Positions 25,968-33,971 of a stretch of DNA of 64,000 nt are shown piece after piece. Source of the stretch: an alpha proteobacterium BAL199 (lineage in GTDB: Bacteria > Pseudomonadota > Alphaproteobacteria > Thalassobaculales > Thalassobaculaceae); assembly GCA_000171835.1 (NCBI GenBank), contig ABHC01000001.1, positions 434,001 through 498,000 on the forward strand, read 5' to 3'. The notes under the pieces are model-generated. The model did no database searches. It was given only the letters and a program-made list of their open reading frames with translations, and was not told where the DNA came from. A program made the translations under genes and the position numbers. Within the stretch, counting starts at the first letter, position 1. Each line of letters begins with the position of its first letter.

Positions 25968-27155
25968 TCAGGCGAGTGCCGTGATGATTGACCGCACTGA
26001 TCGCATCGTCAGGGCGGCGAGGGCCTCGTCGATTGGCAGCACCTGTGAAGAGGCCTTGGCGATGACGATCTCATTGGCGCGATCAACGAACAGGTTCTGG
26101 CCGTGCACCCCGAAGCCGAACAGCAGAGGGGCAGCGCCGTCCAGCACGTACCATTGGCTGCGGTAGCGCATCGGCGCCCCCTGGAACAGGTCGGCGAAGT
26201 CGCCTCCGGCCCAGGCGGCGGCGTTGCCGCCGGAGACGAGGTCGTCGATCCAGCCAGAAGGCACGATCCGCTGACCGTCCCTGGTCCCGCCCTGCACGAG
26301 CAACTGGCCGACCCGGGCGAGATCGCGCACGGTGGCGCAGAATCCACCGGCGCAGCGTGGCGCGCCGAGCCGGTCGACGGTGATGTAGGCGCTGCGCTCG
26401 GCCCCCATGGGCCGCCACAGGAGTTCTGACATCAGATCGGCGTAGCGTCGGCCGGTGGCCCGTTCGATCGCCCAGCCGAGCAGGTCGGTGTTGGGCGAGA
26501 CGTAGTGGAACCGGCCTTCGTGCGGGCCGTCGGTCCCGGTCATGCTGGCATAGAAGCTCCGCAGGTCCGACGGCGGATCGCCCGGCTCTGGCGGGTTCCA
26601 GTTCTGCGCCTTGCGGTAGGCGATGATCGGGCCCGAGGTCGCGAGGTAGTTCTCGTCGAACTCAACCCCGACCCGCATGTCCAGCAGGTGACGGATGGTG
26701 GCGCCGGCATAGGCGGTGGTGGCAACCTCGGGAACGTACCGGGTCACCGGGGCATCCGGATCAAGTGTGCCGTCGTCGATCAGGATTCCGGCCAGCAGGC
26801 CAAGCAACGACTTCGACACCGACATCAGGATGTGCGGCGTGTAAGCGTCCATGCCGTGGGCGTAGGATTCGTGGACCAACCGGCCGTGTCGCAGGATGAC
26901 AATGCCGTCGGTGTCGGTTGCCGCCAGGAACTCCCTGAAGCTCGCTGTGCCGTCGACGAGCACGCCGTCGAGATCGGTGGGGTCTGAAGGAAGCGCAGAG
27001 ACGGCATCGGGGGCGTTCGAGATGTCCGCTGAAGCCACGATCTCCCGGACGTGGTGGAACGCCCAGCGGTTGAACGGCGCCGTGCGCCAGTTCGCAAGAG
27101 TGACCTGAGCCTCTCGCGGCGGTGGAAAGCCGTTCATCAGGGCGGTGTCAGGCAT
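25968..27155 (-). CDS. Serine hydrolase of the class C beta-lactamase / EstB family
   Basis: The product has 395 residues. The start at 27155 has GAGGGG upstream; an in-frame ATG at 27182 lacks one. The family motifs are the nucleophile SxxK in ILMSVSKSLLGLLAGI, the tyrosine region FHYVSPNTDLLGWAIE, and the C-terminal FGVHGQNLFVD, which replaces the KTG box of true beta-lactamases. Such enzymes are usually esterases, amidases or D-amino peptidases rather than antibiotic-degrading enzymes. No signal peptide is obvious, so it is probably cytoplasmic. It follows an MFS transporter gene by about 80 bp on the same strand, suggesting uptake and hydrolysis of an ester or amide. Confidence 0.85.
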   Translation of the reverse strand: MPDTALMNGFPPPREAQVTLANWRTAPFNRWAFHHVREIVASADISNAPDAVSALPSDPTDLDGVLVDGTASFREFLAATDTDGIVILRHGRLVHESYAHGMDAYTPHILMSVSKSLLGLLAGILIDDGTLDPDAPVTRYVPEVATTAYAGATIRHLLDMRVGVEFDENYLATSGPIIAYRKAQNWNPPEPGDPPSDLRSFYASMTGTDGPHEGRFHYVSPNTDLLGWAIERATGRRYADLMSELLWRPMGAERSAYITVDRLGAPRCAGGFCATVRDLARVGQLLVQGGTRDGQRIVPSGWIDDLVSGGNAAAWAGGDFADLFQGAPMRYRSQWYVLDGAAPLLFGFGVHGQNLFVDRANEIVIAKASSQVLPIDEALAALTMRSVRSIITALA

Positions 27156-27238
27156 GGCGATCCCCTCGGACGGGCGGTTCATTTGAATAGTGCCATTCGG
27201 CGTCTGGATTGTGCAGAACACATTGGTGCTGAGAGACG

Positions 27239-28477
27239 TCAGCCGATCGCGCGCCACCAGCGCCGGGTCAGCAGCAGGGCCAGCAGGCCCTGAACGGCCA
27301 GTGCGATGGTGGCGTTCTGCGCCCCGAACAGTTCGGCGAGGAAGCCGAGGTAGAAGAACCCGACCGGGCCGACCCCGATGCACACCGACAACAGGCCGAG
27401 CAGGCGGGCGCGCATCTCTATCGGCGCGTAGAGGTAGACCAAGGTCGCCTGCATCACGCTGAAGCCGGCGCCGCCGATCCCGAGCGTCAACAGGGCGGCG
27501 CCGGCCAAGGTGACGGCGGGCGCCGCAGCGAAGACGATCAGCGACATGAGGTACAGGGTGACGCCGCTGACATAGATCCGCCCGTACCACACCGCCTGAG
27601 CCAGCGTGGCGATGGCGAGCGCACCGCAGAAGGCCCCGACCCCGTCCAGCGCGGCCAGTATGCCCACGCCTTCGGGCCCGAGATGCAGGTGATCTTTGCC
27701 GAGCACCGGGATCATGCTGGTCGACGGCCAGCCGAAGATATTGAAGATCACCGTGACCATCAGGACGCCGGTGATCCGGGGATCGTTGCGCGCCTGGGCG
27801 AAGCCCTCCCGCATGCGCTGCAGAACCGAAGCGGATTCGACCGCGGCGGGGCGGCTGCGGGTGTGGATGCGCAACGCTGCCGCCAGTGCGATCGCGTACA
27901 ACCCGGCGCCCAGCCAGAACACGCCGGCAATGCCGAAGGTTGCCAGGATCAGCCCACCGATCGTCGGGCCGACCATCCGGCTGGCATTGTTGGTCCCGAC
28001 GTCGAGCGACATCGCCGGTCCCATCCGGTCCGACCCGACGGCGTCGCCGATCATCATCCGGCGCACCGGATTGTCGGTCGCCCAACCGAGCCCGTTGACG
28101 AAGCTGGCGACCGCCAGATGCCAGACCTCCAGCATGCCAAGAGATCCGAGCACCGCGACCGAGATCGAGGTTGCCATCATTGCCAGCACCACGAAGATCA
28201 GCGCGCTGCGCCGCTCCAGGCGCTCGGCGACGGCACCCAGGACGGCGCCGAACAATCCCATCGGCAGGAGGCGCAGCATGGTCAACATCGCGACCATGAA
28301 CGCCGAACCGGTTGCCTGGTAGGTGAAGATCCCGACCGCCAGCATCTCCAGCCAGCGGACCACGAAGACCATCAGACCCACGACCCACAGGTTCCGGAAG
28401 TCCGGAATTGCCAGCAAGCGCCGGCGCGGTGCCTCGGGGGGCGGCCCGGCGGTCTCGGCGGACCCGTTTGCGTTCAC
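27239..28477 (-). CDS. MFS transporter
   Basis: The product has 412 residues. The GTG at 28477 is preferred because GAGGAAA lies just upstream; a GTG at 28534 would add 19 residues without a clear ribosome binding site. Twelve membrane segments are visible, with the first cytoplasmic loop GAVLGAVAERLERRSALIF matching the MFS signature between helices 2 and 3. It resembles the enterobactin-exporter-like (EntS/MFS_3) group. It is divergent from the aldehyde dehydrogenase gene and upstream of the serine hydrolase gene. The substrate is unknown. Confidence 0.85.
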   Translation of the reverse strand: MNANGSAETAGPPPEAPRRRLLAIPDFRNLWVVGLMVFVVRWLEMLAVGIFTYQATGSAFMVAMLTMLRLLPMGLFGAVLGAVAERLERRSALIFVVLAMMATSISVAVLGSLGMLEVWHLAVASFVNGLGWATDNPVRRMMIGDAVGSDRMGPAMSLDVGTNNASRMVGPTIGGLILATFGIAGVFWLGAGLYAIALAAALRIHTRSRPAAVESASVLQRMREGFAQARNDPRITGVLMVTVIFNIFGWPSTSMIPVLGKDHLHLGPEGVGILAALDGVGAFCGALAIATLAQAVWYGRIYVSGVTLYLMSLIVFAAAPAVTLAGAALLTLGIGGAGFSVMQATLVYLYAPIEMRARLLGLLSVCIGVGPVGFFYLGFLAELFGAQNATIALAVQGLLALLLTRRWWRAIG

Positions 28478-28555
28478 GTGCGTTTCCTCATACGTGGGTC
28501 CGGTTGGATCCGGACACCGATCCGACTGTGTCACGCCCGGTTGTTTTGGTTCAAT

Positions 28556-28569
28556 GTATCGACCGATAC
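28556..28569. promoter_or_regulatory. Palindrome overlapping the likely aldehyde dehydrogenase promoter
   Basis: GTATCG-AC-CGATAC is a perfect 6-2-6 inverted repeat in the 125-bp divergent region. It overlaps a candidate -10 (GATACT, 28565-28570) that lies 18 bp after a TTGTTT. A second inverted repeat, GTCCGG/CCGGAC, lies around 28499-28516. No regulator gene is adjacent. Confidence 0.45.
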
Positions 28570-28602
28570 TTCGGGCATCATCGCAAGCGGAATGAGGCGA
28601 CC

Positions 28603-29994
28603 ATGACGACGACCCTGCGCACGATCTCCCCGGTCGACGGTTCGGTCTATGTGGAGCGACCGGCGGCGAACGATGCCGCCGTCGAGGCGGCGCTGGATCG
28701 GGCAGTCGCGGCCCAGCGGTCGTGGCGTGCGGTCCCGATCCCGGAGCGTCAGGCGATCCTGCGTCGCGCGGTCGACTACTTCAACGCCAACAAGGCGGCG
28801 ATCACGGAGGAACTGGCCTGGCAGATGGGCCGGCCGGTCGCCCAGGGCGGCGGCGAGATCGGCGGCCTGACCGAGCGCGCGCTGCATATGATCGACATCG
28901 CGCCAGCAGCGTTGGCAGACCATCAGCCGGCGCCGAAGGACGGGTTCACCCGGTTCGTGCGCCGGGTGCCGGTCGGCGTGGTGGCGATCATTGCGCCCTG
29001 GAATTTCCCCTACCTGACCGCGGTCAACGGCGTGGTGCCGGCGCTGATGGCTGGAAACGCCGTGCTGCTGAAGCATTCGCTACAGACACCGTTGTGCGCC
29101 GAGCGGTTTGCCGCCGCCTTCGAGGCCGCCGGGCTGCCGGCCGGCGTGTTCCAGGCACTGCACCTGACCCATGATGCCAGCGAAAAGCTGATTGCCGACC
29201 GACGCGTCGACTATGTCAACTTCACCGGTTCGGTAGCCGGCGGCCATGCCGTGCAGCGCGCCGCCAGCGCCAAGTTCATCGCGACCGGGCTCGAACTCGG
29301 TGGCAAGGATCCGGCCTATGTCCGGGCCGACGCCAAGCTCGAGCATGCCGTCGAGAACGTGATCGACGGGGCGTTCTTCAACACCGGGCAGTCGTGCTGC
29401 GGGATCGAGCGGATCTACGTCCACGAGAAGCTGTACGATGGCTTCGTGGAGGGTGCGGTGGCACTGACCCGGCAGTACCGGCTTGGTGACCCGACCGACA
29501 GTTCGACCAATCTCGGGCCGATGGCGCGGGCGGCGTCCGCCGACTTCGTGCGCGGCCAGATCGCCGACGCGGTGAAGGCCGGTGCCCGGGCGTTGATCGA
29601 CGCCAAGGGTTTCGCACGGGATGCAGCGGGCAGTGCGTATATGGCGCCGCAGATCCTGGTCGACGTCGATCACTCGATGCGGGTGATGACCGAAGAGAGT
29701 TTCGGGCCGGTAGTCGGGATCATGAAGGTGTCGTCGGACGAAGAAGCGGTCCGGCTGATGAACGACAGCGCGTTCGGCCTGACCGCCTCGATCTGGACCA
29801 CCGACGAGGGGGCCGCGTTGCGGCTTGGCGAGAGCATTGAGACCGGAACGCTGTTCATGAACCGCTGCGACTACCTGGACCCGGCGCTGGCCTGGACCGG
29901 CGTGAAGGATTCAGGCCGCGGCTGCACTTTGTCGGCCCTGGGCTACGAGGCGTTGACCCGGCCGAAGAGCTATCATTTGCGGACAGCGATCTGA
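28603..29994 (+). CDS. NAD(P)-dependent aldehyde dehydrogenase
   Basis: The product has 463 residues with start at 28603, right after a purine-rich AATGAGGCGACC. The conserved asparagine region is IAPWNFPYLTAVNGVVPALM. The coenzyme motif is FTGSVAGGHAVQ. The general-base glutamate lies in GLELGGKDPAYVRA, and the nucleophilic cysteine is in FNTGQSCCGIERIYV. The protein is slightly short compared with the usual 480-500 residues but complete. It oxidises an aldehyde to an acid in the cytoplasm. It is divergent from an MFS transporter gene, with a palindrome in its promoter. Confidence 0.93.
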   Translation: MTTTLRTISPVDGSVYVERPAANDAAVEAALDRAVAAQRSWRAVPIPERQAILRRAVDYFNANKAAITEELAWQMGRPVAQGGGEIGGLTERALHMIDIAPAALADHQPAPKDGFTRFVRRVPVGVVAIIAPWNFPYLTAVNGVVPALMAGNAVLLKHSLQTPLCAERFAAAFEAAGLPAGVFQALHLTHDASEKLIADRRVDYVNFTGSVAGGHAVQRAASAKFIATGLELGGKDPAYVRADAKLEHAVENVIDGAFFNTGQSCCGIERIYVHEKLYDGFVEGAVALTRQYRLGDPTDSSTNLGPMARAASADFVRGQIADAVKAGARALIDAKGFARDAAGSAYMAPQILVDVDHSMRVMTEESFGPVVGIMKVSSDEEAVRLMNDSAFGLTASIWTTDEGAALRLGESIETGTLFMNRCDYLDPALAWTGVKDSGRGCTLSALGYEALTRPKSYHLRTAI

Positions 29995-30003
29995 CCCGGT
30001 TCG

Positions 30004-30018
30004 GGCGCCGATGGCGCC
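30004..30018. terminator. Short GC stem-loop between convergent genes
   Basis: GGCGCC-GAT-GGCGCC lies between the convergent aldehyde dehydrogenase and GGDEF-EAL genes. It is a possible terminator with a very small loop and no T-run. Confidence 0.3.
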
Positions 30019-30024
30019 GCAGCG

Positions 30025-32445
30025 CTATGCGTTCCCGACCACCCGCTGATCGAGAATCCAGGCCTGATACTCGGTGATTGGAATCGGGCGCGCGAACAGG
30101 TAGCCCTGGAACTCGTCGTAGCCGAGGCGACGCAGGACTTCCGCTTCCTCCTCGGTTTCGACGCCTTCGGCGATGACCTTCAGGTTAAGTGCGTGACCTA
30201 GTCCGACGATGGCAGAGGCGATCGAGCGCCCGTCGTCGCCGAGCACGTCGCGCGTGAAACTGCGATCCAGCTTCAGGTAGTCGATCGGTAAGCGCTTGAG
30301 GTGGCTGAGTGACGAGTAACCGGTGCCGAAATCGTCGATCGCGATCTGGATGCCGAAGGTCCGAAGCCCCGCGAGCATCGGGATTACCTCGTCGATCTGG
30401 TCCATCGTGGCGCTTTCCGTCACCTCGAACTGCAAGGCGGACGGCGGAATGCGGTGGGCCTCCAGCGCCTGGCGCGCCGTGCGCAGCATGTCGTCGTTCT
30501 GGAACTGGATGGCCGAGACATTGACGGCGACCGGAACCATCAGGCCGGTCTCGCGCGCCAGACGTTCCTGGTCGGAGCAGACTTGGCGGATCACGAACCG
30601 ACCGACGTCGAGGATCTGCCCGGTCGACTCCGCAACCGGGATGAACTCCGCCGGGGAAATGTAGCTGCCGTCACCGTTCGGCCAGCGGATCAGCGCTTCG
30701 GCTCCCACCAGACGCCCGTCGCCGGCCCGGATCTTGGGCTGGTAGTGAACCTCCAGGGTCCCGTTCGTCAGTGCTTCGGCCAGTCGACGTTCGATCTCAT
30801 ACCGGCGGGATGCCTCGATGTTCATCGATTGATCGGAGAACACCACTTCACGCGCGCGGCGCACATTGGCGTTCACGCAAGCCCGTTCGGCCGACAGTGT
30901 CAGCTCTTCGGCGTTTCGACCGTCGAACGGCCAGACAGCGGCACCGTAGGACAGGGTCGCCTGTACCCGCTCGCCGCCGATGTTGAAGCGTGCCTGCAGC
31001 AGGTCATCGAAGCGTTGGGCCAGCGCGATCAGGTCGCTCTCGTCGTCGATGTTGTGCATCAGCACTGCGAATTTGTCGCCGGGGAACTTGGCGATCACGG
31101 ACCGGACCGTCAGCTGAGAACGCAGGCGTTCGCCGATCTGACGCAGCAGTTCGTCACCGCCGGCGAGACCGAGCGCGTCATTGAAGCCGGTCATTCGGTT
31201 GATATTGATGAACAGAATGCCGAGACGGCCCGGACGCGCATCGCGCAGGACAAAGCTGAGCTGCTCCAGGAACAGCGCCTTGTTCGGCAGGTGCGTGAGG
31301 GCGTCGCGGGTGGCGAGGTCACGCAGTTCCTGCTCGGCCCGTATACGGGCGGTGACGTCGATCAGCGCGGTCTGTACTGCCCACTCACCCTTCCAGCGAA
31401 TCTTGCGGGCGGCAATCTCGGCCAGAAAGCGGGTGCCGTCTCGGCGCAAGCGCGGTCGGGTCAGCAGGTGAGCCTCGTCCAGGTCGTCCCGCTTCAGCAG
31501 GTCAATGAAGCCTTCCGGCGATCCGTCGGGGTCGTTGGCGAAGGTCTGGCGGAAGTCGCATTCGTCGAGCATTTCGGCGGCATCGGCATAGCCGAACATG
31601 CGGGCCGCTGCTTCGTTGGCGAACAGCAGCTTGAAATTGCGGTGAACTGCGATCGCCTGAATTGAGCCGTCCAAGATGTTCTGAAGCTTGGTCTGCGCGT
31701 CCTCGGATTCCTGAGTCCGATGCGCAAGATCCCGCACGGTCGAGAGGAAGGCGCGGGCCACCTGCCCAATTTCATCGTTCCGGCGGATCAGATCGCCGGC
31801 GATCAATGCATCGGGGTCCAGCGAGCCGCCAATCTCCCGGATCGTCGAGGCGAGCCGGCGCAGCGGCCGTGCGGTGGTCAGCAACGCGATCACGAAGATC
31901 GACACCGTCAGGACCAGCCCCAGCAAGCTGACCGCCCAGACGGTTTTTACGAACTGCTCCAGAACCAGCGCATGGACTGCCGTGTAGTCCGGTCGTAGCG
32001 TGAGTGTGCCCACCGGTTGGTCCGCTTCGCCGACAAGCGTTCCCCGCCGGACCAGGGTCTGCAAATGCGCAAGGTCCGGGCGACCGCGCGTCAGCAGGGA
32101 CCGGCTGAGCCAGTCTTCGTGACCAACGTTACGTACTGCCTCGGCGACTTGGTCGCCATGGAGGTCGATCAGGGTGGCGGTCCGTATGAATTCACCGCTG
32201 GTGAGTCCTTGCACCAACCGGGTCGCCTGCTGGAGATTGAAGGTCCACAGCGCCTCCTCGGCGGCGCCCTGCACCGCGTCGAGATTGTCGGTGATCGCCT
32301 TGTCGGCGCGTGTCCAGGCGTGGCGGATCGTCATCTCAAGACTGACTGATAACACCACGATGAAAAGCGTCAGCGACACGGCGGCGGTCCACGCCATCAG
32401 CCGGGCAGTTAGCGATCGAGTAGGCGATGAACCCATAGTGGGCAT
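30025..32445 (-). CDS. PAS-GGDEF-EAL membrane protein with degenerate GGDEF site (c-di-GMP phosphodiesterase)
   Basis: The product has 806 residues. Two membrane segments (about 13-38 and 168-190) flank a periplasmic sensor region, followed by a HAMP-like linker (about 190-245) and a PAS domain (about 250-370). In the GGDEF domain (about 375-540) the active motif reads PGDKF at 455-459 instead of GGDEF, so cyclase activity is unlikely. The EAL domain (about 555-800) keeps EAL at 583-585, the NVSAIQF segment, DDFGTGYSS at 704-712, KLDRSF and AEGVET. It should therefore hydrolyse c-di-GMP in response to a periplasmic signal, with the GGDEF part perhaps binding GTP. It is monocistronic, with no regulator beside it. 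Confidence 0.92.
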   Translation of the reverse strand: MPTMGSSPTRSLTARLMAWTAAVSLTLFIVVLSVSLEMTIRHAWTRADKAITDNLDAVQGAAEEALWTFNLQQATRLVQGLTSGEFIRTATLIDLHGDQVAEAVRNVGHEDWLSRSLLTRGRPDLAHLQTLVRRGTLVGEADQPVGTLTLRPDYTAVHALVLEQFVKTVWAVSLLGLVLTVSIFVIALLTTARPLRRLASTIREIGGSLDPDALIAGDLIRRNDEIGQVARAFLSTVRDLAHRTQESEDAQTKLQNILDGSIQAIAVHRNFKLLFANEAAARMFGYADAAEMLDECDFRQTFANDPDGSPEGFIDLLKRDDLDEAHLLTRPRLRRDGTRFLAEIAARKIRWKGEWAVQTALIDVTARIRAEQELRDLATRDALTHLPNKALFLEQLSFVLRDARPGRLGILFININRMTGFNDALGLAGGDELLRQIGERLRSQLTVRSVIAKFPGDKFAVLMHNIDDESDLIALAQRFDDLLQARFNIGGERVQATLSYGAAVWPFDGRNAEELTLSAERACVNANVRRAREVVFSDQSMNIEASRRYEIERRLAEALTNGTLEVHYQPKIRAGDGRLVGAEALIRWPNGDGSYISPAEFIPVAESTGQILDVGRFVIRQVCSDQERLARETGLMVPVAVNVSAIQFQNDDMLRTARQALEAHRIPPSALQFEVTESATMDQIDEVIPMLAGLRTFGIQIAIDDFGTGYSSLSHLKRLPIDYLKLDRSFTRDVLGDDGRSIASAIVGLGHALNLKVIAEGVETEEEAEVLRRLGYDEFQGYLFARPIPITEYQAWILDQRVVGNA

Positions 32446-32572
32446 CGTTTAGTCCTCAACAATGCGTGCTGCACGGGCGCCGAACTCTGGCGACCGGGCA
32501 ATCCTGCATCTTAGTCTTTAATCCCTGAATAAAATGCTAACGGTTGTTGCTCTTGCGGCAAATGACAATCAG

Positions 32573-33967
32573 TCACGATTTTCCCGTGCTGGGTGTCTCG
32601 AGCCGTTTGTGAACCATTTCGGCAACAGCGGGATAGTCGGTCTTGCCGGTGCCGAGCAGGGGAATGGCATCCGCTACTAAAATTTGCCGAGGTACGGAGA
32701 GTTCCGGCACACCGGCGGCTCGGGCTGCCTCCAGAAGAACGTCGCGTGCCGCGTCCGGCCGGTTGGTGAGCAGGATGATCTGCTCACCTTTCCGCTCATC
32801 GGGTATTACTATCACTGCATGTGAATGCTCTGGCCAGGCACGCGCCGCGAGGTCTTCGACCGAGCCAAGGGACACCATCTCGCCGGCGATCTTGGCAAAA
32901 CGCTTCGCCCGTCCCAGAATTTTCAGAAACCCTTCGTCGTCGATGGCGACGATGTCACCGGTGTCGTAGGCGCCATCGGTCGGCTGCAGTTCGCCCGGAT
33001 GGTCGGCCAGCAGATACCCCAGCATGACATTCGGACCACGCACCGACAGCCGTCCGCCGACATCGACCCCCGGGACTGCCTTCAGCGTGACTGTAAGGCC
33101 CGGCACCAACCGGCCGACAGTACCGGCTCGATAGTGCATTGGGGTGTTGACCGAGATCACCGGGGCCGTCTCGGTGGCGCCGTAGCCTTCGAGTATGCGA
33201 AGTCCGAACTTGTCGGCCCAGATCCGGCGGGTTTCGTCCTTCACCTTCTCGGCGCCCGCGAACACGTAGCGGACGTTGAAGAAGTCGTAGGCATGAGCCA
33301 GCCTGGCATAGCCGGCAAGGAAGGTGTCGGTGCCAAACAGGATGGTCGCGTTGGTGTCGTAGGCGAGCGCCGGCACGATCCGATAATGCAGCGGCGAGGG
33401 GTAGAGGAACGAGCGCACTCCCGACAGCATCGGCAGGATCAGGCCGCCGGTCAGACCGAAGGAATGGAAGATCGGCAGGGCGTTGAACACCGTATCGGTC
33501 GGGCTGAAATCGACCCGGGCGGCAAGCTGGTGGCGGTTCGCCAGAAGGTTCGCATGACTGAGCATGACGCCTTTGGGCAGGCCCTCCGATCCTGACGTGA
33601 ACAGCACGACCGCCGGGTCGCCTGCTCCGACTTTGCACCGTCGGTGAATGGCGCGGGCAAACGGTCGTGCGACCAAGCCGAGCAATTTATCAAGGCCGCT
33701 GACGCTGTCGCGGACATCTTCAAGGTAGACGACCTGGGTTTCCTTCTCGATGGCGCCGACCAGTTCATGGAGCTTGCCGAGTTCGATGAACCGGCGCGAG
33801 GTGATGACGGCGGCGGTCACGTTGCGCGGGCCTGCCGAGAAGTTCAGCAACGCCGGGACCCGCCCGCGTCCTAGCAGGCCGAACAGGCAGACCGCGGCGC
33901 CGACCGAGTTGGGCAGCAGCACGCCAACGCGTTCGCCTGGCTGGGTGAGCCGTGCCAGCTTGTGTCC
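32573..33967 (-). pseudogene. aas: C-terminal part (acyl-ACP/AMP-binding synthetase) of a frameshifted Aas-like gene
   Basis: This 464-residue remnant continues the gene at 33972-35975 after two single-base deletions. It holds the AMP-forming adenylating domain of the bifunctional Aas enzyme: the P-loop-like AVVLFTSGSEGLPKGVMLSH, then YGATETAPVISVN and the A8-region YDTGDIVAIDDEGFLKILGR. The enzyme activates a fatty acid on ACP for re-acylation of lysophospholipids. The matching protein sequence starts at LGHKLARLTQPGERVGVLLP, with no plausible start codon of its own. The bridge residues, HGGRAIVLDDIERKPASYNR, lie in a third frame at 33968-34070. The cause is either true gene decay or missed bases in homopolymers (GG for GGG and CC for CCC). 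Confidence 0.75.
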
Positions 33968-33971
33968 AAGA

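Noticed and set aside
27156-28388. Long upstream extension of the beta-lactamase-like hydrolase frame
   Set aside because: The extension is out of frame with the MFS gene that clearly occupies this DNA. The hydrolase start at 27155 has its own ribosome binding site.
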